A DNA stretch of 64,000 bases from Muricea muricata (GCA_963855995.1 OY979731.1:4806942-4870941), one strand, 5' to 3'; shown: positions 24,886 through 38,161, counted from the first letter of the stretch. The notes: a model not told the origin generated them from the sequence alone. Numbers and translations are program-made.

Positions 24886-26332
24886 AGACAAATTTCGAAA
24901 TTGTGCGAGCTTCTTTTATGCTCAAGACGGAAACGTGGGCGCGTGGGTGGTTGAATAGCATGCATTCCTTTCTTTGTTTAGGTTGTTTACCTGAAATCTG
25001 CTTTTGTGTTGGCAGGCCGAAACTATTTCCGATCTTTTGTTAAGCAAGCAATTGTTTTTTTCTTTCAAAATACTGATTTTTTCCTCCAAACATAAATTAC
25101 ATCTTTTGGATCCTCCCGTGTAAGAAATAGACTTTTTTGTTATGGACCATTTTATGGTGAAATCTGTTTTCTTTTGCTTTAAGTGCCAAACGTGTTTCGA
25201 AAGTTCCGTCTCGTTCGAATATTTTTTGTGTGTGAAAGATTTGATATGATTCCTGTACCGCTCTTTGAATGTGTTTGAGGTCATGCCAATGTAGTGCTTT
25301 GTGTCCTGTGTGTTGCCTGTAAAAATTGTTGCTTTGTATACAATGTCCTTACTCATGCACTTGTTCTGCAATGGGCATGTGAGCTTGTTCCTACAGTTGC
25401 AGTTCTCTGCGCAAATGTCTTGTGGTTGGCTTTTCCTAATTATGCGTGTGTTGTGACTTGTGATAATTGACTTAACGTTACTCATGCAGCTATAACTGAC
25501 CGTAACTGTGTTCCTATTGAAAATTTTGTTTAACTTGTTGCCTATTGGGACACAGCAACCACGCAGGAACAGGCAACGCAACATCATCTGGTTTAACCCT
25601 CCATTTAGCAAAAATGTCAAGACAAACATCGCACGCAGTTTCCTCAAGCTTGTAGACACGCACTTTCCAATAGGCAACAAGTTACACAAAATTTTCAATA
25701 GGAACACAGTTAAGGTCAGTTACAGCTGCATGAGTAACGTTAAGTCAATTATCACAAGTCACAACACACGCATAATTAGGAAAAGCCAACCACAAGACAT
25801 TAGCGCAGAGAACTGCAACTGTAGGAACAAGCTCACATGCCCATTGCAGAACAATTAAGTGCATGAGTAAGGACATTGTATACAAAGCAACAATTTTTAC
25901 AGGCAACACACAGGACACAAAGCACTACATTGGCATGACCTCAAACACATTCAAAGAGCGGTACAGGAATCATATCAAATCTTTCACACACAAAAAATAT
26001 TCGAACGAGACGGAACTTTCGAAACACGTTTGGCACTTAAAGCAAAAGAAAACAGATTTCACCATAAAATGGTCCATAATAAAAAAGTCTATTTCTTACA
26101 CGGGAGGATCCAAAAGATGTAATTTATGTTTGGAGGAAAAAATCAGTATTTTGAAAGAAAAAACAATTGCTTGCTTAACAAAAGATCGGAAATAGTTTCG
26201 GCCTGCCAACACAAAAGCAGATTTCAGGTAAACAACCTAAACAAAGAAAGGAATGCATGCTATTCAACCACCCACGCGCCCACGTTTCCGCCTTGAGCAT
26301 AAAAGAAGCTCGCACATTTTCGAAATTTGTCT

Positions 26333-26374
26333 ACCACCTGAAGATTCCCTTTGGATGAAACAGACTGTAGTGGT
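26333..26374 (+). ncRNA. Hammerhead ribozyme, right arm of PLE palindrome
   Basis: Helix I is ACCAC (26333-26337) with GTGGT (26370-26374); core CTGAAGA is 26338-26344 (the fifth core base is free to vary); helix II is TCC-CTTT-GGA; GAAA is 26357-26360; helix III is ACA-GAC-TGT; cleavage would fall after A26369 in GTA. All invariant core bases are present. Confidence 0.7.
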
Positions 26375-26450
26375 AAGTTTTTGAGGTACGTTTCGCTCTG
26401 TCTTTATCTCATTGAGCACTCTTTTGTATTTCGCTAACCAAAACTAGCAC

Positions 26451-26550
<100 letters not shown>

Positions 26551-26740
26551 AGAAATAGAAAACGAGTCGCGTGCGTTTATAGTGTGATAATGCACGCGGG
26601 AAATGTTAGGAGAATACGAGAGAAGCGTGTAGAACACGAGGCGTAGCCAAGTGTTTTACACGTTTCTCGAGTATTCTCCTAACATTTCCCAAGTGCATTA
26701 TCACACCATAAACGCACAAGACGAGTTTTTCTATTTCTTT
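26551..26740. mobile_element. Hairpin (foldback) element
   Basis: Stem arms start AGAAATAGAAAACGAGTC and end in the near-inverse GACGAGTTTTTCTATTTCTT, each about 90 bp. The turn lies around CACGAGGCGTAGCCAAGTG. No coding capacity. Confidence 0.65.
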
Positions 26741-27532
26741 TATAATATAAGAACGTTATTGCTCAGCAAACAATGTTTTCAAACAGATTGATGATAAAAT
26801 TCTCCTTACATGTTAGGATTGACGTCACGCAAATGCTTTTGCTCATTGCTTAGCAACAAGCTTACATTTTAAGCGGCCGGCGAAGGAATTTGTGAACTTT
26901 TTAAGCAAAAACAAACAGATTTTCGATACTTATAATTTTAAAAAAGCTTTAAAAAGGGTAGGATTGATACAAGAAGTAATTTACAGCTGTTTTGCTGCAT
27001 ATGGCATGAGATTTTTGGCAAGAAAGTCGAACAATCTGATCTTTTCGTCGTCCTGTTTTGTTTCTGTTTGCTGAAAGTATGGAACATATTTTTCGTGTTT
27101 CGCCGATGATATGTCAACGAGTTTCTGTCCCGATGACAATTAAGGTACTTTCTTGATAAAATTAGTTTAGTTTTTGTAGTTTTCTTGCACTTTTTCACGA
27201 TCTTTTGTGTTTTCTCGCTGCCTTTTTAAAGTTTTGTCGAGTCGTTCAATCGAATTCGTACTCAGCGAAAAAAGCTACGAATGATTTTTTTTAAACTTTA
27301 TCGTTCTGCTCTGCCCGGTTTTCTTTTGTTTTCAATCTTTTTTTTCTCCTTCGTTTTCACGCCGTTTTTTTTTCAACATTATATTATAATTTGTGCATAA
27401 AAACTACGGTAAATGTGATCACAGTCTCCCGGCAAACAGGAGACAAAACAAAATACCCAGCGTGCTGCGTGCATTGTTGTGTTATAATGCACGCTCAGTA
27501 ACCAATCACATTGCAGATTTTGCACTAATTAT
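26741..27532. other. Intergenic, no gene recognised
   Basis: T-rich DNA with short frames only. A TGCACGC...CCAATCACATTGCAG stretch near 27488-27515 resembles the outer sequence of local hairpin elements. Confidence 0.35.
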
Positions 27533-27774
<242 letters not shown>

Positions 27775-27810
27775 AATTCTTATTTACAGGTTATATGTAT
27801 ATATGTATGT

Positions 27811-28800
<990 letters not shown>

Positions 28801-28879
28801 ACTAATCAAGGAAATATAAAATAAATGCCCATTTTTCAAGCATCAACTATCTTCAACAGTTTAAATATTCCGCGCCAGC

Positions 28880-29090
28880 CTAGTCTACTTGATACAACAA
28901 TAATAGAATGCAACGCATTCCGTGCATTCTTTTGGGCTTCTTCAAAGTGTCTTACCTCAATTCCGCCTATAGAGGGTTGCGGGCTCTTGCTACGAAGTTG
29001 GAAGCCAGCCTGTTCATATGCTGATAGAAATTCTACCCGTCTTCAAATATTTGAAGAGAAATACTTGGAAGATGGTATCTTCTCGAACAA
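28880..29090 (-). other. Possible coding exon, function unknown
   Basis: On the minus strand the frame EFLSAYEQAGFQLRSKSPQP + SIGGIE ends at a strong donor (GAG|GTAAGAC near 28956). It could instead continue open as VRHFEEAQKNARNAL... to a stop near 28848. No family is recognised. It may be part of a decayed gene or transposon. Confidence 0.3.
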
Positions 29091-29397
29091 GGATGTTAAA
29101 ATCTCCACGTAGTCTCCACGTATCTTTCTAATTTGCACTCTTGTTCACATTTTAAAAATATAGTTGAAAAACGAAAAAAGTCAAAAATTTCAAATGTGTT
29201 TTTAAAAATTTTGATACCGGAATACTGTTTCATATTTTTTTAAAATATACTACAAAGCGAGCCATGTCAATGTGAAAGGTCGGAGTGATCGTGCTGTCAT
29301 CTCTGAAGTGCTATAAGTTAACAATGTGTTAAATTGAATATAGGCTTTTAAAGACATGCTTCAAATTTCCCAGTTAAGGCTTTAAGCAGATTAAAAA

Positions 29398-30250
29398 AAA
29401 AGACTAGCAAAACAAGCTACGGAGTGAGATTGCAACATTTGGCAATATGTAATAAGTTTATTAAAACTATATTCAGTTTCAGCAAATAAATGGTAAATAG
29501 TGTAGATTTTATATCGATGCGAGTTCCCATGATGCATTTGCTACGCCGAGGCTCACCGCAAAAAGTAACTGACACGCATGCGCACAACGTTTGGTAAATA
29601 AGCAGCAATTTCATCATAGCTCTATGTGGAAATTAAAAGGAGTTACATATGAAAAAATAAAGCAATAACAGTTGTACTGCATTCAAATTTAATGATATCT
29701 CTCTGTTTCAAAATGCAACAGACTAAATTGAATAAAGTTCAAACTTTCGAAATATTGTAAAATAATTTTCATAAATATTACGATTCTTGCGGTTTTCGAC
29801 GTGAAACGCTAGACCGCTTAGTATAAGAATTGCCATAATGTCCAAATGGAAATTGTCTGAACTTTCTCTTTAACTACAACTCAAATATTAGGCTATTTTG
29901 GGGGATCTCTAGGTAATCTGATAGATAATCATGCATTGCATTGCATTGCTACCATAAATGCAAAATACTAAGGATTTTATTAAATGTTTAATTATGTCCA
30001 TTATTTCTTTCCCTGTGGTAAGAACAGCAGTGCTATATAGATTATATTTTTTTAGTGCAGTAAACATTACATGAATTTACTTGAATACTTAATATATATA
30101 AAGGTAAACAGAAGCTATAGGGAGATATTCAAAGATTTTTAGATAATATTACAAGTTGTAGTCTGAAGATGGACAGTATATATAAAACTGATCCAATGGT
30201 TGGAATAAATGTTAAAAAACCGTCTGGAAAATCCTGCTTTAAAACAAAAT
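29398..30250. repeat. Duplicated block B, copy 2
   Basis: Co-linear with 5818-6881 plus 7608-7760, and with 41135-41860. It lacks the OTU-bearing element. No gene seen. Confidence 0.7.
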
Positions 30251-30284
30251 TAAACTATGTATTATATATTAACTACACAGCAAA

Positions 30285-30690
30285 AAATTATTTTCTTATT
30301 TTAAGAAAAAAAATCTTGTTTTGAGAAATATTTTCTCAAAACAAGAAAATTTGGATTGGGAGAATAGCAAGAATTTTTTTCTTGATAAGAAATTTTCTTA
30401 AGAAATATTTTCTTAAAACAAGTAATATTTTCTTTTTTTCAGAAAACATTTCTTAAAGCATGTCTTATTCTAAGAAATATTATCTTGTTTCAAGAAATGA
30501 TTTCTATAAGTATTTCTTGTTTTGAGAAATAATTAGAAATATTTTCTTCTTTCAAGAAATAATTTCTATAAACATTTCTTATTTTGAGAAATAATTTCTT
30601 CCTTTTAGGAAATATTTCCTTGTTGTAAGAAAATATTTCTTGAAGGAGTTCTTATTTCAAGAAATATTTTCTCAAGATATATATTTTCCA
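30285..30690. repeat. Degenerate palindromic AAGAAA/TTTCTT array
   Basis: About 400 bp are built from irregular repeats of words such as AAGAAATATTTTCTT and TTTCTTGTTTTGAGAAA, each close to its own inverse, spaced 20-40 bases apart. There is no fixed period. The other copies of block B do not continue into such an array. Confidence 0.7.
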
Positions 30691-30924
30691 AATATATTTT
30701 TTTGCATAAAACATGACAACATACAGTATAGCACAGAAAGAAAACCAAAATTTATTTATAATACAGTAGGTATATCACAATATTATATTTCGATAGAGAA
30801 GCTGGTGTATAAGTTAAACAGTATAACAGCAACATGCTATTGTATATGCAAGTTCAATTTGTTGAAATAGCACAAAGTAACTAATGAGTAAAAACCTTTA
30901 CCAGCAGACAATTTAATAAATATA

Positions 30925-31093
30925 AGAAAAAACATACTCCGAAAAACAACATCTTGTAAACTCAACAGTTTATTCTGGTTTGACAATGCCTTTAAAATAG
31001 AGTCGAAATATCACCATAAAACTGTTGTCTTGTTGTTAACAGATCATATCTTGAGTTTACAAGATGTTGTTTTTCAGAGTATGTTTTTTCTTA
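30925..31093. mobile_element. Short foldback element
   Basis: AAGAAAAAACATACTCCGAA near 30927 continues through CATCTTGTAAACTCAA; the inverse occurs at 31045-31093. About 45-base arms enclose ~75 bases. It sits just downstream of the stop codon of the minus-strand gene. Confidence 0.6.
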
Positions 31094-31109
31094 TAACTAA
31101 TGAGTAACT

Positions 31110-32231
31110 TCATGCATTTTTGCTGAAAGAATTAAATGATCTTAACGCACTTTCAAATGATGCAGTAATATCCTTCGGTATGTTCTCATCTTGAAAAGTG
31201 ATTCGTTGCAGAATACATAAGCCAACTTCACATGACTTTGGATAATCAAAGTCAAGTAAATAGAATGATGCCAGGTATGCGACGGTTGCTTCCCCAATAT
31301 TCTCTATACTAGTGCTGAATAACATCTTGTTCCCCACAGTCACATGGACCATTTCCCCATCAATGACCATTATTGGTATGTTACCAGACTGTTTAGCACA
31401 CCAAAGAGTAGCATTTTCATAATTCTATAATAGATAGAGCAATTTTACAATCTAAACAAACTAGATATAAAGCTTTAATTAAACTGTACCCAGTAACGAA
31501 GCCAGCCTGACAGTTTAGTTATGCTAGTCAAATTTAAATCATTATCATCATGCATTTCGTTGGAAATTGTTTCCTTTTACAGTCTATAAACACAGAAATA
31601 CAAGCATAGCATGACCAATTTGTCGGGCGGGCTTTGCTACTGACTGTACCACTCAAATTTAGTTCTAACAGATATTAGTAGAATCATACTAGTATTCTAC
31701 TGCAAATGCTGTAATTTGATTGGTTACTCTACTCGCTATCTATTCCTCGATAGATAGCGAGTAGCGAAACAATCACCTTCCTATAGAGATTTCTTTTAAA
31801 AAAATTGCTTAAAAATCAAATTTTTTGTTGAATATTCCATGTTTGACCTCTGATTCTACTAAAACAATAGCACTTATGCAGGTTTTCCTTAAGCCTATTG
31901 TTCTTACCACCAAGCCTCGCATTGACGCAATACATTCTCTGCACATCTAAGCGAGGCTTGGTGGTGAGACAGTAGCCTTAGGGAAAACCCGCATAAGCGC
32001 TATTAGATTACTCGCTCTCGATTTCTATGCGGTGATAGTTGATTCGGGCTTTGCTCTCATCAACTATCACTGCATAGAAATCTCGAGCTCGTAATCTAAT
32101 TGTTAAATATATAGTACCAAGTACCTTTAGTTCATGGATAAGTTCAACTTTTGCTTTGATTGTTTTCTTTCCAGGGAAAATAACTCCCAGACATACGTTC
32201 CCAGACATCAATTCAATTGCAGTAAAGGAGA
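31110..32231 (-). CDS. 3' end of an uncharacterised gene (SAMD3-like C-terminal region)
   Basis: Two exons join in phase on the minus strand: 32231-32125 and 31424-31110. They encode SFTAIELMSGNVCLGVIFPG..., VELIHELK | NYENATLWCAKQSGNIPIMV, then VGNKMLFSTSIENIGEATVA and SFYLLDFDYPKSCEVGLCIL, ending FNSFSKNA. The VID/E-G..., A..AFYLLD.DYP..C pattern resembles the C-terminus of a large, uncharacterised protein group found in fish and cnidarians, sometimes named SAM-domain protein 3-like. That link is from memory. The exon entering with TC needs a phase-1 upstream exon, which I could not fix; 33204-33443 is a candidate. A nested-hairpin element lies in the intron. It may be a fragment created by the segmental duplication. 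Confidence 0.55.
31719..32104. mobile_element. Cluster of three nested/adjacent hairpins
   Basis: 31719-31776 is a stem around TCGCTATCTATTCCTCGATAGATAGCGA. 31864-32004 is a longer stem (AATAGCACTTATGCAGGTTT with AAACCCGCATAAGCGCTATT). 32005-32102 is another stem (AGATTACTCGCTCTCGATTT with its inverse). The last two abut and share ends, so they may be one element with an inner duplication. All lie in an intron of the minus-strand gene. Confidence 0.55.
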
Positions 32232-33480
32232 CTGGAATTTGTCACGCAAAGTATTAATTAATGACAGCATAACTTAAATTTATTCTATGAATAAATTAGC
32301 TAATAAATTAAAAATAATTAAATAAAACGGAAGAATACCACCACTGCGCCGGTATGATTTAATATGCATTTGTTGAGTTAATTACTACTTGAATAAAATT
32401 TAGAAAGATTTCAACTTTTCTGTTTCTACACGCACGTGAGGGAAACGTAACAGTGAAAAGCAATCTTAGTTTGGGGAATATTTGCACGACTGTTTGGGCT
32501 ACTGTAGGAATGAGTCTTTAATTATGAACTGCAGGAAGTCAAATTTTAACTTAGATCTGTGAGTCTATATATAGCGTTTGATCTCAAAAAGGGATTTCGC
32601 ATTTGAGTCTATATTGCATATTCGCTAAGTAGTAGTGTATATATACTTGTAAAGTAGTGAATACAATAGGAATAGTAGTTTTGAGCTAATTCATTTTAGT
32701 ACACCATGCATGGCTGTAGACTGCAGTATCTGTTCAGGGTTTGATTACAATTGACAATATATTTACATACTTTGAATAATAAGTGCATTCTAAACATGAT
32801 TAATGCGACCAAATTTTAAAAATATTTAGGTGTAAAATTATTTTGCCTTTAATTAAATGGGTTCAAGATAGTTGAGGTTGCCCGAAAAATTGACAGAACG
32901 TGTAATTTCAACTGCTTAACGTTGAAAAGCATCAAAAGGAGTCGTAGGGAACGCCGACTATAACATAATGTTGGCCTACTTTACATTATATATTAACCTT
33001 GAGGGTGCAGGCAATTCAATTTATAAATCTTGAAGTCGTCATGGATAAGTTCTTATTTTCAGCTTTAAACAAGAAAATATTTCTTTGTGAGACAACAAAT
33101 TGCACAATCTATGTAGAACACTTCCTAGCATGTTATTTAGGAAGTTAATAAATTGTCTGCGATCTTCCCTTGGGCTTTTAAAATTTAAGATTCATGATTT
33201 TTTCTAGAAGAACCTTAGGTTTTCAAATTGTCTGTACTCATAATTCAAACAGATCAGTTCAGTGTGCAGGTCATTCTCGTGCATCGCGGTTTCCAATATT
33301 ATCAAGTCTTGAAAGTTTGTGAAAATGGTGTGTCGGCAAGGCATCAACTGCATCCTCTTCGAGCCTTGCCTGAAGCAGGCCAGGAAGTTCTCTGCGGAGT
33401 CTAATTGAAGAGCATCAAAGCAGACCTTCATCACCATAAACATAATTTAATATCTCAGATAGGGTTTTTAACTGATTTAC
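32232..33480. repeat. Duplicated block C, copy 1 (with ~41875-42950)
   Basis: Matches 41875-42950, starting at the exon border region (GCAATAAAGGAGACGGGAATTT) and including TCGTAGGGAACGNCGACTATAACATAATG. The second copy lacks the downstream exons of the minus-strand gene and shows more small gaps. Confidence 0.7.
33204..33443 (-). other. Possible upstream exon of the 31-32 kb gene
   Basis: An open minus-strand frame encodes FDALQLDSAENFLACFRQGS..., CRHTIFTNFQDLIILETAMH..., LNYEYRQFENL. A second frame over its start reads LKTLSEILNYVYGDEG after a CAG acceptor. No donor gives the phase needed by the exon at 32231, so the assignment is unproven. The duplicate at 42800-42890 is more eroded. Confidence 0.3.
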
Positions 33481-34184
33481 AGGACATACAGTAGTTCGTA
33501 TAGTAATTGTAATCGCAGAGTACAAAAGTGAAGCATAGCACAATAGGGAAGATTTTTAAACATTGAATACGCCCGGCTTGCCGTTTAAGTTTAAATGTAT
33601 TTTTCTTGAATAGACAAAATATTTTGGAAAAGGTATGGTTTAATTAATCAGCTTACAGGAATTTGTGATATTTAGTTAGATATAACGATTCGTTTATATA
33701 TAATAAGACATACAAAAGTCGCAAGCCATCGTAACTCGAATGATTTTCAGCGACATTTAGGTTTAGATGCCCAACTGGATCAGGCATTTTGCATTTAAAA
33801 ATTACTTATGAAACTCTACTACTGAAAACTGTTCAAACAATCACAGCAGACGAAGAATTCTATTTCCCCAAATCCAATCCCAATCTCAACCAGCAAACAG
33901 GCATTGCTGTGGGTACGAGATTGTTCAAACGCTGGAAATGATCTCGACTACCACCAAATCTTGCATTTTTTTCGTGCACTCCCAACTTGACGCGCCACAA
34001 TGACTCGATAAAAAACCTTAAATTGTTAATGTGTTTGATATTGTTTCCATATCCATCTAGAAGAAGACATTGTAACTAGCGCAGAACATCTATGCATATT
34101 ATTTTTCCATACATCATCTATACATATATTTCCTAGGCCTAAATCTTTCTGTTAACACCTAAACTTCCCCTCTTACAACGTTAA

Positions 34185-34446
34185 GTTTCCATATCCTTGT
34201 TTGGTTTTGGAATTCACATGACATTCTTCAAAGGGATTTTTAGCGAGCGGAAGCCTTGCAAACATCCTGCGTACAATATTGTTCCTTAAGCGAATGCCAC
34301 CAAAATTTGATATTTGGCATCCGGTCTAACAGGTGACAGATCGCATAAAAGAGAGTGAAAAAAGCCACAACAAACTATGCTTTATGCGTGGAAAACGGGA
34401 AGTTTAACAAGAGATAAACTAGCAAGAAACTAATTAAGAAATAAAG
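34185..34446 (+). promoter_or_regulatory. Conserved promoter/5' UTR of peptide gene copy 2
   Basis: Closely matches 895-1156 and 47862-48120. TATA-like CATAAAAG is at 34344-34351, 103 bases before the ATG. Confidence 0.6.
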
Positions 34447-35241
34447 ATGAAATTTTGGATAATTTTGGCATTGACGGCAGTTGGGCTTGCTGTGTTCCTC
34501 CGAGTTGGACACGCCGAAGAAACTGAAGAATCAGATGACTTTCAACAAAAAGCTTTGGATGAAGTGAAAGATGAAGGGTCGTAAGTTAATATGTAATAAT
34601 ATATTTCTGATCAAAATAATGATCTCACTATACTACGTGCAAGGTAAAATGTTGAAGGGCAGTTGACAAAATAACTACATTAGTTTTACATGCAGAACCC
34701 TACAAAGTCATGAATGATTATATTCTATTATTTTAGTTTGAAACAATTTAGTTAGATGTCGTCAGAACCTATCTATCAACAAAAAGGGGAGAATGCTAAG
34801 TCTTCTTTCCATGGCTACGTCGCGTCTCTGAATCGCAAGTGTTGTATAGCAGGATTTCACCCGATCCACAAGCGCAATGTCACGCACTTGGGTTTTAAAC
34901 CCGAGGGGGTATTAACCTCCACAGCAATCTGCACGACCATTGAACTGCGTCCATATATAGGGCTATAAATACACTACCATATAAAAATTGTCTCATTTCC
35001 ACGCACTGTCACTTGCATTTTCAGCGACAAAGACATTACAGATTTTAACAATGCCCCATCAGGTGGCGAAGACAAACCAGCGTTGTTCAAACGCAGACCA
35101 TTGCGTCGTTCAAGACGACTGAGTCTGAAAGATATAGTTAAAGTTTTGGTCCCCAAACTTATTTGCTATTGGGTGACAACTAGTACAGGAGGTAATTTTA
35201 AGTCTGACAAATGTTCGTTATTAAAGTTTGAATTTATGTAG
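34447..35241 (+). CDS. Arminin-like cationic antimicrobial peptide precursor, copy 2
   Basis: Exons 34447-34580 (donor GTAAGT) and 35025-35241 (acceptor TTTTCAG) give 116 residues. The signal peptide (MKFWIILALTAVGL...) and acidic pro-region (EETEESDDFQQKALDEVKDE) are almost those of copies 1 and 3. The C-terminal part is basic but less so than in copy 3: FKRRPLRRSRRLSLKDIVKV, then LVPKLICYWVTTSTGG and a shared tail with one more Cys (NFKSDKCSLLKFEFM). Two cysteines could form a disulfide, in the chain or between chains. A donor-like GGAG|GTAATT within the TTSTGG codons could give a shorter form. Probable role: secreted, pro-region-neutralised host-defence peptide. An AATAAA lies ~940 bases downstream (36183). 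Confidence 0.7.
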
Positions 35242-35395
35242 CCATTTACATAGCCAACATTGAGCCGGCATGCACCCTAAACTTATACTGCGCAATATGG
35301 GGGGGGGGGGGCAATGTACAATTCGTAAGGGCTAAATGAGGTTGTTATTTTTCGGAAACTACCGAAAAGCTAGTGACATGATGTGCAGAGATAAT

Positions 35396-35856
35396 CAGGG
35401 GCGTAGAGAGGTGGGGGGGGGGTGTGATACCCCCAGTTTTTCTTAAAATGGTTGGTAAATTCATATAAAATTCATAGCGGTCGGTTTTTGAAACGAGAGC
35501 GGTCGGTAAATTTTAAATTTTATAATATGGCATTAAATTACAGCAGAAAAGTAAAACATGTAAAAGCATATGTATCTATATAATTAGTATATCAATGTCA
35601 TCTTCCCATAGTTGGACAAAATTTTGTGCAAAATTTGAAAGACAATTTCCTATTCTGACAGGGTCTTTTGAACTAATATACTGCAGTAAACACTGCAAAA
35701 TGCTATCAAACAATAGAAAATGCCGTTTCAGAGATGCAAAATTTCAAAATTTACAGCGAGGCCATGCTGCATTTTCACGTCGAAACCCATTCAAGTCGGT
35801 AAAAATTTTTGCTTTACTCCCCGCCCTCCCCCCGAAGTGGCTTCGTTACGCCTCTG
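35396..35856. mobile_element. hAT-type MITE, clean insertion after duplication
   Basis: The ends CAGGGGCGTAG and ACGCCTCTG are near-inverses. The flanks GAGATAAT and AAGATAAT are an 8-base target duplication with one change. Peptide-unit copy 3 has the empty site (AAAGATAAT near 49016), so the insertion is younger than the duplication. The 119-residue frame over it has no recognisable domain and is taken as chance. Confidence 0.8.
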
Positions 35857-37325
35857 AAGATAATCTTTCCTTAGACGGCTATTTTTTTGATTCTCAATTT
35901 CTCCTGAAACATCAACAGTCAAAGCATCGCACGTGTAGTGTCCAGGCATTGTAGAATCTTGTCTAAGCGCTGCATAAAACTCTCCCAGCCCACTCTAAAC
36001 AACTTGGCTTAAGATTATCTACAGAAGAAATCATGTTTATTGCTCAAAGACAAAACTGGTAGCTAATGAATGACGGATCCATTGAAATCACTTTACTGCA
36101 ATATTGCCCACCTGTTACAATTATATCAACCATTTACACATTTTTTATTTAGTACCTAGTAAGCTGTGTTATTTGGGGAAGAAATAAAAGGATATGATAC
36201 AATAATGTTACAGAATTGATGTAATAGTGCTGTTGTAAAGGAAATATATTTACATTAAAATACAGTAATGGATACATCGAGTAAATCTTTATATTCATGT
36301 ATTTAAATTTGAGTTTTTAATTGCGTGAGCCTTATACGGTCATCCTGTCAACATGACCTAGTCCTAGCCGGGTTTTCTAAATCAACGAAATTTTCTGTGA
36401 TATAAAAAAAATAATTTTGTGTGTGTGGGGGGAGGTGAAGAAAGGGGGGGAGGGGGTGGGTTATTTTGAAAGAAGCAAGAAAAACCCCTGAGTGTACGAG
36501 ACAAGGGCGTAATTCTGACGACATAGCTGAAGGTGCTTCAGAGCGCATGGCTCTTAACACATTCGTGACTTTTCTTTGGAAAAGTTTTTTTTAACAGATA
36601 AATATGCCTGTGATTGGAAAAATATTCACGATGTACTGTAATTTATGGATCGGGATTCTTTATGAAATAAAACACACAAGGACACAACGTGATGCACGCT
36701 AGTTGACTGCCCAGCTTTTAGTTCTAAGTTGTTCAGTCCGTTTCCGTTACTACTTGCATGACCCTGAAGGAGGGTGCTAAAAACTGGGGGGCAGTCTCAC
36801 AATACACTTGTCTTAAAAAGCAGCTACACGTTTCATCTTCATTACAGTCTGTTTACAGATCTATATCACGTTCCTTTAGGTGGCTAGACTAGATCTTATT
36901 TCAGTTTCAAAACCTATGATCCTTCAATATGTTCGACCTCTGAAAGCCTCGGAAGAATTTTTACTCTAATTTGAACAATCGACCCACAGTTCATGCGCTT
37001 AAATGACACCAATTATTATCATTTTACTGAGAATTTTCGTCATTTTCATCGAGAATCATGTCTCAATCGTTTCCTATTTAATCATCTATCGTGCATTTGC
37101 TGATGAATGCTAATATGCTACAATAGAAAACTAAACCCTGCTCCAATTTTAACCCTTCAGGACCCTCTGTACAGGACATGAAACTCTGGTTACTTCGGTC
37201 AGTTCGCGAGAGCAAAAAATGAAAGCTGATGGAGAATTTCGCTCAAAAAACAAAACTCCTACGTACAATTATGTACGTACAATGTACGTACAATTACGAC
37301 ATTGTATTTTGCGAATCTTTATGCT

Positions 37326-37490
37326 CAGAGATGAAGCCAGGATTTCCTCTCAAGGGTGTTTTCTTTTTTTTTGGGGGGGGTGGTCAGAAAACCAAAAGGG
37401 GGCAAACCTTGTTTTAGAACTAAAGTGGCAATTTCTCGGAGTAGGCAACAATTTTTTTCCGGGAGAGGTGATCCTCTGGCTACGCCTCTG
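37326..37490. mobile_element. hAT-type MITE remnant, present before duplication
   Basis: The ends CAGAGATGAAGCCAG and CTGGCTACGCCTCTG are near-inverses, with flanks TTTATGCT and TTTAGGCT (8 bases, one change). The same insertion sits at the matching site in copy 3 (52248-52400), so it predates the unit duplication. Confidence 0.75.
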
Positions 37491-37635
37491 TTTAGGCTGA
37501 AGAATTGTGAGCTATACATGTCACATCAATGCCACAAAATACTACAGAATTTAATGACAAATAATCAGATAAAAAGTGGTGAGAGTAAACACGACGGCCC
37601 ACCGACCAAACGGCGATGTCCTGGCGACGTGAACA

Positions 37636-38161
37636 CCCACCCTGTGCACATTTGTGCTCTAAGTGTAACCCAATACGCGTTTCATGCACAGGAAGAAATC
37701 ACAACAGCAAAAATACAATTTTTGACTAACTTTCTCCCCAATTTCTTCCTGAAAACTATTTTTATTTAACAAATGTTGTAATTCTAAAACACGAGAAACG
37801 CGTATACGCTCCTCTATCGCTCCTCCCTTAGTAGCAAAAAGGCGCTAATTCGATTTACCCCCAAAATCTGGGGGTTCACGTGACCAGCCCCGAACAGGGT
37901 CTTTACCTACGCCCGGATTTTGGGGGTAAATCGAACCCCCAGATTTTGGGGGTAAATCGAATTAGCGCCTTTTTGCTACTAAGGGAGGAGTGATAGAGGA
38001 GCGTACGCGTTTCTCGTGTTTTAGAATTACAACATTTGTTAAATAAAAATAGTTTTCAGGAAGAAATTGGGGAGAAAGTTAATCAAAAATTGTATTTTTG
38101 CTGTTGTGATTTCTTCCTGTGCATGAACGCGTATTGGGTTACACTTAGAGCACAAATGTGG
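37636..38161. mobile_element. Palindromic element, ~240 bp arms
   Basis: The arms 37636-37880 and 37925-38161 are near-perfect inverses, starting CACATTTGTGCTCTAAGTG. The centre carries GTGACCAGCCCCGAACAGGG, a word group that recurs at 39775-39795, plus two copies of GATTTTGGGGGTAAATCGAA. Absent from copy 3. Confidence 0.65.

Larger units (their letters stand above)
24831..26388. mobile_element. Head-to-head palindrome of two PLE copies (family 1)
   Basis: The left arm 24831-25548 (minus) and right arm 25667-26388 (plus) are inverse copies at roughly 98% by eye. The 118-base spacer 25549-25666 is the 5' continuation of the right copy only (it encodes [12 protein letters not shown]). Each arm carries the endonuclease end, including [44 protein letters not shown] and CNLCLEE, plus a ribozyme tail. 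The left arm keeps one open frame through the endonuclease (24922-25548); the right copy is split among frames by small changes. Both outer ends abut (AT)n tracts. No reverse transcriptase is present. Confidence 0.8.

Noticed and set aside
35595-35954. 119-residue frame in peptide-unit copy 2
   Set aside because: It lies mostly inside a hAT-type insertion bounded by an 8-base duplication, and no domain is recognised.
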